In this document: positions 9,163-19,451 of the stretch, in pieces
Layout: every line of letters begins with the position of its first letter
Numbering within the stretch: position 1 is the first letter of the stretch
Assembly (NCBI RefSeq): GCF_030689645.1
Contig: NZ_JAUYFU010000039.1
Span: forward strand, 1-64,000
DNA: 64,000 bases
Reading direction: 5' to 3'
Source: Humidesulfovibrio sp.
GTDB lineage: Bacteria; Desulfobacterota; Desulfovibrionia; Desulfovibrionales; Desulfovibrionaceae
Position numbers and translations under genes: made by a program
Notes under the pieces: generated by a model
Databases searched by the model: none
What the model was told of the DNA's origin: nothing
Seen by the model: only the letters and a program-made list of their open reading frames with translations

Positions 9163-10419
9163 TCAGGCGTCCGGTTTGTACCGGGTGACGCAGTTTCTGC
9201 CTGCGCTTTTGGAGCGGTAGAGCATGCGGTCGGCTTCGCGCAGCATTTCGTCCAGGCTGAGCCCCGGCTCGCTGCACAGGCCGATGCTCACAGTGTAGGA
9301 CACGGTCGTGTCGCCGAAAATCACGGGCGTGGCCTCGAAGGTGGCGCGAAGATCCTCGAAAAGCAGCTGCGCCTGGTCGGAGGTGATGTCCGAGGCCAGG
9401 ACGCAGAACTCCTCGCCCCCCAGGCGAGCCACGATGTCGGACACGCGAAAGCGCGAGGACAAAAGCTGCGCCATCTGCCGCAGCACTGCGTCGCCCGCCT
9501 CGTGGCCCAGGGTGTCGTTGACGTTCTTGAAGTGGTCGATGTCCAGCATGGCCACGGTCATGGGCTGGCTGCGCCGGGTGAGCAGGCCGTGCAACTGCGC
9601 GCCTGCGGAAAAAAAGTAGCGCCGATTGTACACGCGGGTGAGGAAGTCCCGCTCTGCCATGTCCCGCACCATGGCGATATGCTCAAGCATTTCAAGATTC
9701 TGCGTAATGCGCGTGTAAAACTCCTCCACCAGGAAGGGCTTATTCAGGTAGTCGTTGGCCCCGCTCTTGATGAACCGGGCCGAGAGCCTGGCCCCTCCCA
9801 TGGACGACACGCCGATGACGGCCATCACGTCCTTGCCGAAGCGGCGGCGGATTTCGCGCGTCAGGGTGAAGCCGTCCATGCCGGGCATGTTGTAATCAAC
9901 CATGACCAGGCGCGTGGCCGGGTGCTCCTCCAGAACCGCCAAGGCTTCCTCGCCCGTTGCAGCCTCAAGCACATGGTAGCGATGGGCGGCCAGCAACCGC
10001 GTCACGGCGTGGCGGTAGCTGCGGGAATCGTCCACCACCAGGATCTTGGTTTCCGGATTACGCTGAAGCCGCGCCAGGAGTTTCACCACGTAGTCCACGT
10101 TCTCCTGGCCGTCCTTGAGCACGTAGTCGACGATATGGCGGTTCCAGAAGCTCTCGCGCATGGCGTCGGAGAGTTCGCCGGTGAAGACGATGGCGGGAAT
10201 GGAGTACGCGATTGCGAGGTCAACGGACTCGCCATGGGGAGCGTCGGGCAGGTTTATGTCGAGAAGAGCCGCAAGGTAGTCCGTGCCCTGGCCGATATAC
10301 TCCACTGCGGCGGCCAGGTCGTGGGCCACATGCGTCTCGAAGCCCAGTTCCAGACGAACGCGCTTGGCCACCAGGGCGGCAAAGGAGCGGCTGTCCTCAA
10401 CAATGAGCACTTTCGTCAT
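9163..10419 (-). CDS. PleD-like diguanylate cyclase with two receiver domains
   Basis: The 418-residue protein has two tandem receiver domains and a GGDEF domain. Phosphoacceptor candidates are Asp54 (LLDINLPD) and Asp175 (MVDYNMPGMDG). The cyclase active site is GGEEF at 334-338, and an inhibitory-site RxxD motif (RVSD, 325-328) stands exactly five residues before it, so product inhibition by c-di-GMP is expected. The start at 10419 is chosen because the receiver fold begins there. No partner kinase is adjacent. It probably links a phosphorelay to motility or biofilm control. Confidence 0.9.
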   Translation of the reverse strand: MTKVLIVEDSRSFAALVAKRVRLELGFETHVAHDLAAAVEYIGQGTDYLAALLDINLPDAPHGESVDLAIAYSIPAIVFTGELSDAMRESFWNRHIVDYVLKDGQENVDYVVKLLARLQRNPETKILVVDDSRSYRHAVTRLLAAHRYHVLEAATGEEALAVLEEHPATRLVMVDYNMPGMDGFTLTREIRRRFGKDVMAVIGVSSMGGARLSARFIKSGANDYLNKPFLVEEFYTRITQNLEMLEHIAMVRDMAERDFLTRVYNRRYFFSAGAQLHGLLTRRSQPMTVAMLDIDHFKNVNDTLGHEAGDAVLRQMAQLLSSRFRVSDIVARLGGEEFCVLASDITSDQAQLLFEDLRATFEATPVIFGDTTVSYTVSIGLCSEPGLSLDEMLREADRMLYRSKSAGRNCVTRYKPDA

Positions 10420-10534
10420 TAAACACCCCTGGCAGGCAAGCCGAGGACCTACATATGGAGGCGAAACCGCGCTCCGTCCGTCGGCAGCGCCGCCAAACCA
10501 CATTTTACATATTGCCAGTATAGCTTACAAGGCA

Positions 10535-10560
10535 GAAAAAAGCCGGGCAGAGCCCGGCTT
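10535..10560 (-). terminator. Intrinsic terminator after secA
   Basis: Read on the minus strand, an AAGCCGGGC/GCCCGGCTT hairpin with a 3-base loop is followed by a run of T, two bases after the secA stop codon. Confidence 0.9.
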
Positions 10561-10562
10561 GG

Positions 10563-13109
10563 TTATTTCATACAGCAATTCTTGAATTTTTTCCCGGATC
10601 CGCAGGAGCAGGAATCGTTGCGCCCCACCTTTGCTGCGCGTTTCACGGGCTGCTTCTTCTTGGGTTCCGCAGAGGTGGACGGCCCCTGGTATTCGACCTC
10701 GGCCACGGTCTCCTTGTGCTGGAACTCCTCCTCCTTCACTTCCTTCTGGATGCGCAGGCGGCAAATGAGGCTCATGGACTTCTCGGCGATGGCGTAAAGC
10801 ATGGCGCGGAACAGGTCGAAGCCCTCGCGCTTGTACTCCTGCTTGGGGTCCTTCTGGCCGTAGCCGCGCAGGCCGATGCCGTCGCGCAGGTGGTCCATGG
10901 AGAGCAGGTGGTCCTTCCAGTTGCGGTCCAGGGTTTCCAGAATGAAGTAGCGCAGGATCTCCTGGTAGCTGTCAGGCGAAGCGGCCTGCAGGGTGCCCAG
11001 GATCTCGGCGATCCACTCCTCGGACTGCTCGCGGCTGGGCAGTTCCGCGGCAAAGCCGGGGAAGCGCGACAGGTCGAACATCTCGTCCAGACGGGAGGAC
11101 ATGATGCCTGCGGTCTCCTCGTCCACGCCGCCCTTCATGTGTTCAAGGGGGGCGTAAATGTCGTCCAGCAACTCGTCCACGTACTCCTGCACGATCTCGT
11201 CCAGGGTTTCGGCGTACATGATTTCGCGGCGGCGGGTGTAGATGACCTCGCGTTGCTGGTTCATGACGTTGTCGTAGTCGAGGAGCTGTTTTCTGATCTC
11301 GAAGTTGTGGGCCTCCACACGCTTCTGGGAGCCCTCGATGGCGCGGCTGACCATGCGGTTTTCGATGGCTTCGCCGTCCTCCAGGCCCAGGGTGTTCATG
11401 AGCCCCGCGATGCGGTCGCTGCCGAACAGGCGCATGAGGTCGTCGTCGAGGGCCAGGTAGAAGCGCGAGGTGCCGGGGTCGCCCTGGCGGCCCGCTCGGC
11501 CGCGCAGCTGGTTGTCGATGCGCCGGGACTCGTGACGTTCCGTGCCCAGAATGTGCAGACCGCCCAAGGCCTTCACGCCCTCGCCCAGCACAATGTCCGT
11601 GCCGCGTCCGGCCATGTTGGTGGCGATGGTGACGCGTCCCGTCTGTCCGGCTTCGGCCACGATCTCGGCCTCAAGCTCGTGCTGCTTGGCGTTCAGGACG
11701 CTATGGGGCACGCCGCGCTTTTTCAGCATGGCGGAGACAAGCTCGCTCTTCTCAATGGAGACCGTGCCCACCAGCACCGGCTGGCCGCGCTTGTGGCAGT
11801 CGGCGATCTCGTCGGCGATGGCGTGGTATTTCTCGGCCTGGGTCTTGAAGATCATGTCCGCGTTGTCCACGCGCACCATGTCGCGGTTGGTGGGAATCAC
11901 GGACACGTCGAGATTGTAGATTTCCTTGAACTCAACGGCCTCGGTGTCGGCCGTGCCGGTCATGCCGGAGAGCTTCTCGTACATGCGGAAATAGTTCTGG
12001 AAGGTGATGGAGGCCAGGGTCTGGTTCTCGGCCTCGACCTTGACGTTCTCCTTGGCTTCCAGTGCCTGGTGCAGGCCGTCGGAAAAACGGCGGCCAGGCA
12101 TGAGGCGCCCCGTGAACTCGTCCACGATGACCACCTGGTCTTCCTTGACGATGTACTCCACGTCGCGGCGGTACAGGTGGTGCGCCTTGAGGCCCTGGAG
12201 CACGTGGTGCTGAAGGGTGGCGTTGGCCGGGTCGTAGAGATTGTCCACGCCGAGGAGCTTCTCGCATTTGCCCACGCCGCGCTCGGTCATGGCGATGCTG
12301 CGCGCCTTCTCGTCCACCTCGAAGTCGCCCGTGGGCTCGACGCCCTCTTCCTTGGACTTCTCCCCGCGCGTGAGCATGGGGATGATGGCGTCGACCTTGC
12401 GGTACAGCTGGGTGGATTCCTCGGCCGCGCCGCTGATGATGAGCGGGGTGCGCGCCTCGTCGATGAGGATGGAGTCCACCTCGTCCACAATGGCGTAGTT
12501 CAGGGGCCGCTGGACCAGCGACTCCTTGTAGAACTTCATGTTGTCGCGCAGATAGTCGAAGCCGAACTCGTTGTTGGTGCCATAGGTGATGTCCGAGCCG
12601 TAGGCCACCTGGCGCTCTTCGTCGTTCAGGCCGTGGACGATGACGCCCACGGAGAGGCCCAGAAAATTGTACAGCTTGCCCATCCAGCCCGCGTCGCGCT
12701 TAGCCAGGTAGTCGTTGACCGTGACGAGGTGCACGCCCTTGCCGGAAAGGGCGTTCAGGACCACGGGCAGCGTCGCCACCAGGGTTTTGCCTTCACCTGT
12801 CTTCATTTCCGCGATGCGCCCCTGGTGCAGCACCATGCCGCCCACCAGCTGCACGTCGTAGTGGCGCATGCCCAGCACGCGTTTGCCCGCCTCGCGCACC
12901 AGGGCGAAGCACTCGGGCAGAAGGTCGTCCAGGCTGCGGCCTGCGGCCACCTCCTCTTTCCAGGCAGCGATCCTGGCCGGGAAGTCCTCATCTGCCAGGG
13001 CCTGCATCTTCGGCTCCAAGGCGTTGATGGCGGCCACAGCAGGGTCAAGCTTCTTCAAAAAGCGGTCGTTGCTTGAACCAAGGATCTTCTTAAGGATATC
13101 GCTGAACAT
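10563..13109 (-). CDS. secA: Preprotein translocase ATPase SecA
   Basis: The 848-residue motor drives export of unfolded preproteins through SecYEG. Visible features are the Walker A region [14 protein letters not shown], the DEAD-box-type [17 protein letters not shown], the helicase motif [13 protein letters not shown] and the C-terminal zinc-binding tail ([13 protein letters not shown]) that contacts SecB and phospholipids. The ATG at 13109 is preferred over the GTG two codons upstream because a GAGGAG site stands 9 bases before it and only 3 bases before the GTG. It is a single-gene unit with its own terminator. Confidence 0.97.
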   Translation of the reverse strand: MFSDILKKILGSSNDRFLKKLDPAVAAINALEPKMQALADEDFPARIAAWKEEVAAGRSLDDLLPECFALVREAGKRVLGMRHYDVQLVGGMVLHQGRIAEMKTGEGKTLVATLPVVLNALSGKGVHLVTVNDYLAKRDAGWMGKLYNFLGLSVGVIVHGLNDEERQVAYGSDITYGTNNEFGFDYLRDNMKFYKESLVQRPLNYAIVDEVDSILIDEARTPLIISGAAEESTQLYRKVDAIIPMLTRGEKSKEEGVEPTGDFEVDEKARSIAMTERGVGKCEKLLGVDNLYDPANATLQHHVLQGLKAHHLYRRDVEYIVKEDQVVIVDEFTGRLMPGRRFSDGLHQALEAKENVKVEAENQTLASITFQNYFRMYEKLSGMTGTADTEAVEFKEIYNLDVSVIPTNRDMVRVDNADMIFKTQAEKYHAIADEIADCHKRGQPVLVGTVSIEKSELVSAMLKKRGVPHSVLNAKQHELEAEIVAEAGQTGRVTIATNMAGRGTDIVLGEGVKALGGLHILGTERHESRRIDNQLRGRAGRQGDPGTSRFYLALDDDLMRLFGSDRIAGLMNTLGLEDGEAIENRMVSRAIEGSQKRVEAHNFEIRKQLLDYDNVMNQQREVIYTRRREIMYAETLDEIVQEYVDELLDDIYAPLEHMKGGVDEETAGIMSSRLDEMFDLSRFPGFAAELPSREQSEEWIAEILGTLQAASPDSYQEILRYFILETLDRNWKDHLLSMDHLRDGIGLRGYGQKDPKQEYKREGFDLFRAMLYAIAEKSMSLICRLRIQKEVKEEEFQHKETVAEVEYQGPSTSAEPKKKQPVKRAAKVGRNDSCSCGSGKKFKNCCMK

Positions 13110-13281
13110 GGGCACAAACTCCTCAAGCTGGCTAACGGCATGCCTTGCCAGCGTATTTCGTCTTCATTTTAGGCTCTTGAAGCTGCGCTTCCAGGCCGGG
13201 CACGCCAAACCAGGTCACTCCCCCGATCGTGGCGCAGGGGTGTTCTCGGATATTTCCGGGGCCGCGTCAAATTGTGGTATT

Positions 13282-13309
13282 GAGATAACGCCCGCTTGCC
13301 GTTCGTCAA
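13282..13309 (-). promoter_or_regulatory. Candidate sigma-70 promoter for secA
   Basis: On the minus strand TTGACG (13309-13304) is followed, 16 bases later, by TATCTC (13287-13282). It lies about 170 bases upstream of secA. The -10 box is a weak match, so this is a suggestion only. Confidence 0.3.
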
Positions 13310-13374
13310 CCCGCAACTCCGCGCTTTCTTTCACTGTCTAATTATCTCCGCAAAGAGATGCCCACGCCCTGGCG

Positions 13375-14586
13375 TCAGCTGCGGCCTATGACTTCCAGCC
13401 AATGGCCCACCCTCGCCCCTTGCGGAGCCGTGGCCGAAAGCTGCATAACGCAGCCGCTGCAACCTGTGAGCACGTAGGCTGGCGTCACCTCCGGCGCAGC
13501 CGAGAATCCCAGCGTTGCGTCCAAGACGTCCCAGCAGCCCCGCCCCACTGTGGCCGAAAGCTCGGGCGCAGAGAGTTGCAAAATGCCGCCGAATCCGCAG
13601 CAGCCGCCCTTGGCCGGGGTGCGCAGCCGTGCGCCCAGCAGGCTGGACAAAAGCTTACAGTCAGCGTCGCCCAGGCCGTCGTTCAAATCCGCGTGGCAGG
13701 GCCGGTGATAGCCCGCCACGGTCGGCGCGCCGCGCCCGGCCTTTGCGCCTGCGCCCATGAGCAGCGCGGAAAGCGGCGCAAGGGAATCGCGCCAAAGCCG
13801 CTCCTCGTCTCCATCGGCGAAAAGCCCGCAGCCCACGTAATCCGCCAGCCCCTTGCGGCAGGTGGCGCAGTAGGTGACGACCAGTGGCCGCCCGGCCTCG
13901 CGCCAGGCCGCGATGTTGGCCACCCGCGCGTGGGCCTGATCGCCCGGCAATCCGGCCACGCCCAGGGTGGAGCCGCAGCAGGAAAAGCGCCCCTCCACGA
14001 CCTTGGCGCCCAGACCGTTCAGCAGAAAGCGCGCCGTTTCCGCCCACACGCCGCGCGGCCCCTTGCCCACGCACCCGTCAAAAAGAACAACGGGCCGCTG
14101 GCCGTATTTGGCGCCAAAGGCTTCGCGCGGAAATTTTGTGATGCCGAGCCAGGGCCGCAATCCACCGCCGGGGCGCAGTCCCTTCAATCCCTTGAGCGCC
14201 AGGCCCAATGACGCGGGCACAAAGGCGTCCGGGGTCAGGGCCGCGCCCTTGGCCGCCAGGGACCAGTACGGGCCGAGCCGGGTGATCCATTGCTTCCACA
14301 TCCACTGCTTGAAATCCGGGTGGCTGGCGCGCATGGCCGCCATGAGGGCCGGCACCTGCACCCCTTGCGGGCACAGCTTCTCGCAACGGCCGCAGGCCAG
14401 GCACAGCCCCGTGAGGGCGGCCACGTCGGCCTCGGGCAGGCTGGCGTCCATGAACTTGGAAGGCCCGGCCAAAAGCGCCTTGGCGCGGGGCGACAATTCC
14501 TCGCGCCCGGTGGCCGACAACAGCGGGCAACCCTCCAGACAGCAGCCGCAGAGCACGCAGTCCGGCGATTTCGGCGCATCGGCCAC
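13375..14586 (-). CDS. Lactate/glycolate dehydrogenase Fe-S subunit (GlcF/LdhB-like)
   Basis: The 403-residue protein starts with two ferredoxin-type cluster motifs, CVLCGCCLEGCP and CLACGRCEKLCP, and continues with the two CCG-type cysteine-rich domains (FSCCGSTLG, GCCGFGG). This is the layout of GlcF and of the Desulfovibrio lactate dehydrogenase iron-sulfur subunit that passes electrons to the membrane pool. I chose the GTG at 14586: it overlaps the upstream TAG stop (TAGTG) and has AAGGGG 8 bases before it. It is translationally coupled to the FAD subunit gene. Confidence 0.88.
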   Translation of the reverse strand: MADAPKSPDCVLCGCCLEGCPLLSATGREELSPRAKALLAGPSKFMDASLPEADVAALTGLCLACGRCEKLCPQGVQVPALMAAMRASHPDFKQWMWKQWITRLGPYWSLAAKGAALTPDAFVPASLGLALKGLKGLRPGGGLRPWLGITKFPREAFGAKYGQRPVVLFDGCVGKGPRGVWAETARFLLNGLGAKVVEGRFSCCGSTLGVAGLPGDQAHARVANIAAWREAGRPLVVTYCATCRKGLADYVGCGLFADGDEERLWRDSLAPLSALLMGAGAKAGRGAPTVAGYHRPCHADLNDGLGDADCKLLSSLLGARLRTPAKGGCCGFGGILQLSAPELSATVGRGCWDVLDATLGFSAAPEVTPAYVLTGCSGCVMQLSATAPQGARVGHWLEVIGRS

Positions 14587-15989
14587 TAGGACCACCCCTT
14601 GCCGGGATTCAAAATGCCGCTGGGATCAAACACGTTCTTGATGCCCGCCATGAGGGCGCGCTCCTCTTCGCCAAGCTGCCACGAAACATACGGCCCCTTG
14701 GTGATGCCCGTGCCGTGCTCGCCCGAGATGGTGCCGCCCAGCGACAGGGTCAGCCGGAACACGGTCTCCTTGCAGGCCTGGGCGCGGCTGCGCTGGTCCG
14801 CGTCTGATGCATCGTAAAAAATGTTCACGTGGATGTTGCCGTCGCCCAGGTGCCCGTAGCAGGCCACCTGCACGCCCTGCTCCGCTCCCATGGCCTGAAA
14901 GCCCTCCACGGCCTGCACGGTGCTGCCGCGCGGCACCGCCACATCCTCGCCCAGCTTGTCCGGCCCCAGGCGGAAACCCGCCGGGCTCACCAGCCGCCGC
15001 AGCTCCCACAGGGGCTCTTCCTCCTGCGCGCCCAGACCCTTGAAAAGACACAGGGGGTGCGCAGGCGCAAGGGCCACCTCAAGGCGCGCAAGCTCCGCCG
15101 CCAGCGAGGCGTTTGAGCCGTCCACTTTCAGCACCAGCACAGCCTGGGTTTCCTTCGGCCAGGGCACGTCCTTGATCTGGCCCACTGCCCAGCAAGCCTT
15201 GGCGTCCATGAACTCCATGGCCGTGGGCAAGATTCCGGCGCGGAACACGCCGCGCGCCCCGGAGAGCGCATCTGCCAGGGTGGGGAAGGCCGCCAGCACC
15301 GTGGCCGAGCCCTCGGGCAGGGGCAGCAGCTTCAGGGTCAGCTTGGTGAATATTCCCAAGGTGCCGCAGGAGCCCACGAAGAGCCGCGCGAGGTCGAGGC
15401 CCACCACGTTCTTGTGGGAGCGGCCTCCGGCGTTGACGATCCTGCCGCCCGGCAGCACTGCGCGCACGCCCAGCACGTAGTCCCGCGTCACGCCATACTT
15501 CACCGCACGCATGCCGCCCGCGCAGGTGGCCACATTGCCGCCCAGGGTGGAAATTTTGAGGCTCGCCGGGTCCGGCGGGTAGAAGAGCTTCTGCTTCTGC
15601 GTGAGCGCCTGAAACTCGGCGGTCACCACGCCGGGCTCCACCTCGGCGCAGAAGTCGTCGGCGTCGATGTCGAGCACGCAGTTCAGCCACAGGCTGGAAA
15701 CCACCACGCCGCCAAAGGCGGGCACCGCGCCGCCGCTCATGCCCGTGCCGCGGGCGCGGGGCACCAGGGGCACGCGTTCGGACTCCGCCCACGTGAGCAG
15801 CTCTACGACCTGTTCTTCCGTTCGGGGGCGCACGACGGCCCAGGGCATGGCCGAGCGGCGGCTGGAATCCGCGCCGTACACGGCCATCTGCGTGGGATCG
15901 GTGACAAGCCCCTCGCCGGGAAAGAGCGATTCAAGGAAGCGCAGGTGGGCGGGCGTGAGGGCTGTGGCGAGGCTGGTGCTGCTCTTCAT
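14586..15989 (-). CDS. FAD-linked lactate/glycolate dehydrogenase (GlcD/LdhA-like)
   Basis: The 467-residue flavoprotein has the VAO-type FAD-binding domain with PRARGTGMSGGAVP (about 77-90) and NVATCAGGMRAVKYG. The C-terminal domain contains the conserved YGHLGDGNIHVNIF and GTISGEHGTGITKGP motifs. Together with the next gene it forms a D-lactate or glycolate oxidising complex; D-lactate is the likely substrate in a sulfate reducer, but the sequence does not settle it. No clear Shine-Dalgarno sequence is seen before the ATG. Confidence 0.88.
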   Translation of the reverse strand: MKSSTSLATALTPAHLRFLESLFPGEGLVTDPTQMAVYGADSSRRSAMPWAVVRPRTEEQVVELLTWAESERVPLVPRARGTGMSGGAVPAFGGVVVSSLWLNCVLDIDADDFCAEVEPGVVTAEFQALTQKQKLFYPPDPASLKISTLGGNVATCAGGMRAVKYGVTRDYVLGVRAVLPGGRIVNAGGRSHKNVVGLDLARLFVGSCGTLGIFTKLTLKLLPLPEGSATVLAAFPTLADALSGARGVFRAGILPTAMEFMDAKACWAVGQIKDVPWPKETQAVLVLKVDGSNASLAAELARLEVALAPAHPLCLFKGLGAQEEEPLWELRRLVSPAGFRLGPDKLGEDVAVPRGSTVQAVEGFQAMGAEQGVQVACYGHLGDGNIHVNIFYDASDADQRSRAQACKETVFRLTLSLGGTISGEHGTGITKGPYVSWQLGEEERALMAGIKNVFDPSGILNPGKGWS

Positions 15990-16003
15990 GGGGAGGGTAT
16001 CCG

Positions 16004-16031
16004 AAAAGGCCCGCCCAGCGGTTGGGCGGGG
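16004..16031 (-). terminator. Terminator after smpB
   Basis: On the minus strand CCCGCCCA/TGGGCGGG forms an 8-bp GC-rich stem with a 5-base loop, extended to GGGC, and is followed by CCTTTTC. It directly follows the smpB stop. Confidence 0.75.
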
Positions 16032-16511
16032 CTATTTTCTCTTGAAGTCGGCCAACTGCCGGGCCATGTCGCGGTTCAGGTCGCGGGCCTTGATGTCGTC
16101 GCGGCGGTCGTGGACGTTCTTGCCCTTGCCCAGCGCGATTTCAAGCTTCACCCGGCCATTCTTGAAGTACAGCCGCACAGGAACCACGGTGAGGCCCTTT
16201 TGCGCGGCCAGGGCCTGCAACTTGTCGATTTCGCGATGATGCAACAGCAGCTTGCGGTCGCGGGTGGGGTCGTGGGGATCCATGCCCGCGTTGGCGTAGG
16301 GCGCGATGTGCACGCCCGTAAGCCAGGCCTCGTCCCTGTAGAAGCGGACGTAGCCGTCCATGAAGTTCACGCGGCCCTCGCGCAGGCTCTTGAGTTCCGA
16401 GCCCATGAGCACGAGACCGGCCTCAAGAACCTCCAGGAATTCGTAGAGCCGCCGCGCCTGCTTGTTGGTGGCGATGAGCTTTTCGCCCGCATGGCGATTT
16501 GGTTGAGACAT
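16032..16511 (-). CDS. smpB: SsrA-binding protein SmpB
   Basis: The 159-residue protein matches SmpB, the tmRNA partner in ribosome rescue. Typical segments are [36 protein letters not shown] and the basic C-terminal tail [17 protein letters not shown] that enters the mRNA channel. It lies 5 bases after ptsI. No tmRNA gene is found in the window. Confidence 0.96.
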   Translation of the reverse strand: MSQPNRHAGEKLIATNKQARRLYEFLEVLEAGLVLMGSELKSLREGRVNFMDGYVRFYRDEAWLTGVHIAPYANAGMDPHDPTRDRKLLLHHREIDKLQALAAQKGLTVVPVRLYFKNGRVKLEIALGKGKNVHDRRDDIKARDLNRDMARQLADFKRK

Positions 16512-16516
16512 GGGAT

Positions 16517-18301
16517 TTAACCGCCGAGGTCGTCGTTGTCCAAAAGCGACGCAAAGAAATTGAGTTCTTCAGGGTACTTGTGGAAAATTGTGTCGCGCAC
16601 CAGACGGTTGATTTTGCCAACAGTGCGGCAAGCCAAAACGTCGCGCAAAAGCGATTTGCACTCGCTCATGCGGGCCTGGCGGATGATGCGCTTGATGCCA
16701 GGAATTGCCTGGGGCGAGAGTGAGATGCAGTCGATCTGCATGCCCATGAGAATGGGGACGCAGAAGGGGTCGCTGGCCACCTCGCCGCAGAGGCTGGCCT
16801 CGATGCCGGCCTGGTGCGCGGCGTCCACCACGTGCTTTATGCTCCTGAGCACCGCCGGATGCAAGGGCTGGTACAGATAGCTCACGTGGGCGTTGGTGCG
16901 GTCGATGCCCAGGCTGTACTGGATGAGGTCGTTGGTGCCGATGCTGAAGAAGTCCACTTCCTCGGCCAGCATGCTGGCGATCATCACCGCAGCGGGCAGC
17001 TCGATCATGATGCCCACGGGCATGTCGGCGTTGAAGCGCTTGCCCTCGGCGCGCAGCTCCTCCTGGGCCTCCCGCAGCTTGGCCTTGGCTCGGCGCACCT
17101 CGCGCAGGCCGGAGATCATGGGGAACATGATGCTCACGTTGCCGTAGGCGCTGGCCCGGGCGATGGCCTTGAGCTGCGTCTTGAACAGCTCCGGGTGCTG
17201 CATGCAGAAGCGGATGGCGCGCAGGCCCATGGCCGGGTTCGCCTCGTCCAATGCGCCAAAGCTGGTGATGAACTTGTCCGCGCCGAGGTCGAGGGTGCGG
17301 AAGATGACCTTGCGCGGGCTCATGATGGCCGCCAGGTCCGAATATTTGTCCGCCAGCTCGTCCTCGCCGGGCAGGTCCAGGCGGTTCAGGTAGCTGTATT
17401 CCGTGCGGTACAGGCCTATGCCCTCGCCGCCGTTGTCCAGCACAGCCGCCACTTCCTCGATGAGCTCAATGTTGGCCAGCACCTGCACGCGGTAGCCGTC
17501 GATGGTTTCTGCGGGAAGCTGGCAGCCTCGGTAGATGCGGCGCTGATAGTCCTCGAACTGGTCGGCCAGCTCGTTGAACTCTGCAAGCTCGTCCTCGTCC
17601 GGGTCCACCAGCACGCGGCCGCCCACCCCGTCCAGAATCACCAGATCGCCGTCGCCCACCAGTTCTTCCAGCTCGCCAGCCCCCACCAGGGCCGGAATGC
17701 CCAGGGTGCGCGCCATGATGCCGGTGTGCGAGGTCTTGCCGCCCTGGGCCGTGGCAAAGCCCATGATCTTGCCCACCTCAAGCATCACGGTGTCGGCGGG
17801 GGTCAGGTCGTGGGCCATGATGATGACCCGGCCCTCCACGGCCAGCTCCGTGCGCACGGTGCCAAGAAGCCGCGCCATGACGCGGTCGCTCATGACCCTC
17901 ACGTCTTGCAGGCGTTCGCGGATGTACAGGTCGTCAAGCTGGCCGAAGGCCTTCTCCAGCTCGGCCACGGCCTTTTCCAGCGCCCATTCGGCGTTGACGC
18001 CGAGGTCGCGGATGTGCTTGGCCGCAGCTCCGCAAAGCTTGGGATCCTTCAGGATCATCAGGTGCGATTCAAGGATGTGGCGATGCTCGGCGAGTTCAGC
18101 CGGAATGCGGTCGCGCGCGCTGGCCAGGTCGCCTTCCACGTCGCTGAAAGCCTGGCGCAGCCGAGCCTCCTCGGGCTCGACCAGGCTGAGGCCGATGCTC
18201 TGCCGCGGCACCTCTGCGTGGTGCCTGCGGTTGACGAACACTGCCTTGCCGATGGCGAAGCCCGTGGACACCGAAATGCCGCGAACTATGGCTCTGGCCA
18301 C
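16517..18301 (-). CDS. ptsI: Phosphoenolpyruvate-protein phosphotransferase (Enzyme I)
   Basis: The 594-residue enzyme starts the PTS phosphorelay by taking phosphate from PEP and passing it to HPr. The phosphorylated histidine is His192 in [12 protein letters not shown]. The PEP-binding barrel shows [23 protein letters not shown] and the C-terminal [10 protein letters not shown] with the expected cysteine. The GTG start overlaps the HPr stop codon by one base (TAGTG). Confidence 0.95.
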   Translation of the reverse strand: MARAIVRGISVSTGFAIGKAVFVNRRHHAEVPRQSIGLSLVEPEEARLRQAFSDVEGDLASARDRIPAELAEHRHILESHLMILKDPKLCGAAAKHIRDLGVNAEWALEKAVAELEKAFGQLDDLYIRERLQDVRVMSDRVMARLLGTVRTELAVEGRVIIMAHDLTPADTVMLEVGKIMGFATAQGGKTSHTGIMARTLGIPALVGAGELEELVGDGDLVILDGVGGRVLVDPDEDELAEFNELADQFEDYQRRIYRGCQLPAETIDGYRVQVLANIELIEEVAAVLDNGGEGIGLYRTEYSYLNRLDLPGEDELADKYSDLAAIMSPRKVIFRTLDLGADKFITSFGALDEANPAMGLRAIRFCMQHPELFKTQLKAIARASAYGNVSIMFPMISGLREVRRAKAKLREAQEELRAEGKRFNADMPVGIMIELPAAVMIASMLAEEVDFFSIGTNDLIQYSLGIDRTNAHVSYLYQPLHPAVLRSIKHVVDAAHQAGIEASLCGEVASDPFCVPILMGMQIDCISLSPQAIPGIKRIIRQARMSECKSLLRDVLACRTVGKINRLVRDTIFHKYPEELNFFASLLDNDDLGG

Positions 18302-18615
18302 TACTTCTCCCCGAATCTCGCTGCAAAAAGTTGTGAGATCTTCTCCACGGCCATTTCGGCGTCCTGCCCGCTGGCGCGGATCTCAAGGGTGCTGCCCGGC
18401 CCGGCCGCAAGGGTCAGCACATCCAGGATGCTTTTGGCATCCACGGTCTGACCTGTGCCGGTGATGCTGATGCTGGCCGCAAAGGCCTGGGCCTCACGGG
18501 CTATCTGGCTTGCGGGCCGCGCATGCAGGCCAAGCTGGTTGGCAACCAGCACCTGCCGCACGCTCTCGCCTCCGGCGCTGGCCCCGCAATCCGATGAAGC
18601 GATGCTCTCGGTCAT
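18301..18615 (-). CDS. ptsH: Phosphocarrier protein HPr
   Basis: The 104-residue protein has the HPr fold. His31 lies in the active-site motif GLHARPAS, and Ser62 (AKSILDVLTLAA) is at the position of the regulatory serine. An N-terminal extension of about 16 residues is unusual for HPr. It sits between the EIID gene and ptsI in one operon. The start at 18615 is supported by a GGAG site. Confidence 0.92.
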   Translation of the reverse strand: MTESIASSDCGASAGGESVRQVLVANQLGLHARPASQIAREAQAFAASISITGTGQTVDAKSILDVLTLAAGPGSTLEIRASGQDAEMAVEKISQLFAARFGEK

Positions 18616-18656
18616 GATCTCCAGCCGCTGTCGTTGTCCGTCATGCGATGTTGGCC

Positions 18657-19448
18657 CTACGGCATGCCCAAAGGCGGCAGGCCGCTGGCGCGCTGCATAA
18701 GCCAGGGTATGGCCACAAGCGTGGCGAGCACGGCTCCGGCCACCACCCAGCGGGGCAGCACGGGCCGGATGGCAAGAACCCCGGCAAGGGCGAACGCGCC
18801 CATTCCCCAGCCCCACGAAACCGCGTCCCCTTTGGGGAACAGTATGGTCCAAAGCCACAACAAAAGGGCCGCGTTCACAAACTTGATGCGCCGACCCCAG
18901 TTGATGAGATCCCAGCGTTTGAGAGCGGCCAGAAAGCTGAAGCCCCTTCGCACGCCTCCAAGGAAAGTGTACACGCGGAAGCCCTGCAATCCAAGAAAAA
19001 AGAAAAGCCCGATACCGAAAGGCAATACGCGCTGCCCCATGAGCAGCAGGCACGAAGTCAGGAGCGCCCAGAAAATGAGCACGCTCCCGGCGAACACCGA
19101 GTCGCCAACGGCTGACAACGTGTAACTCGTGGTGTTTTTGACTTTTTCCAGGGCGTCCGGCGGCAACCTTCGGCCGGCGATGTCCGCCTCCACCGAGAGA
19201 AAAATGCCCACCAGACAAGGCACCCAGAACGGATGCGAGCTGAAGTGCTTCGCATAGCGCTTCAGGGCCTGCTCCCTGGCCTTGGGCTCCTTGTGGATGA
19301 TCCACAGGCCGGGCTGCATGGCGTACAGGATGCCCACGCTCATGAGCCCGCGGGGGTTCATGGACGCGCCCACCAGATAGGTGCGCAGGAAGCATTTGAG
19401 GTACGCCTTGCCGCGCTCGCTCCAGAACTTCGCACGCACCCCGTACAT
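18657..19448 (-). CDS. PTS mannose/fructose/sorbose-family EIID component
   Basis: The 263-residue membrane protein resembles EIID subunits of the mannose-type PTS. Supporting parts are FLRTYLVGASMNPRGLMSVGILYAMQPGL at the N-terminus (conserved F-R-x-x-x-x-x-x-x-N pattern) and several hydrophobic helices in the C-terminal half. EIID works in complex with EIIC to carry sugar across the inner membrane. In the usual layout EIIC precedes EIID; here the preceding gene is bioB, so the partner must be elsewhere or absent. Confidence 0.82.
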   Translation of the reverse strand: MYGVRAKFWSERGKAYLKCFLRTYLVGASMNPRGLMSVGILYAMQPGLWIIHKEPKAREQALKRYAKHFSSHPFWVPCLVGIFLSVEADIAGRRLPPDALEKVKNTTSYTLSAVGDSVFAGSVLIFWALLTSCLLLMGQRVLPFGIGLFFFLGLQGFRVYTFLGGVRRGFSFLAALKRWDLINWGRRIKFVNAALLLWLWTILFPKGDAVSWGWGMGAFALAGVLAIRPVLPRWVVAGAVLATLVAIPWLMQRASGLPPLGMP

Positions 19449-19451
19449 GGC

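Noticed and set aside
10716-13076. 786-codon plus-strand open frame
   Set aside because: Antisense shadow of secA.
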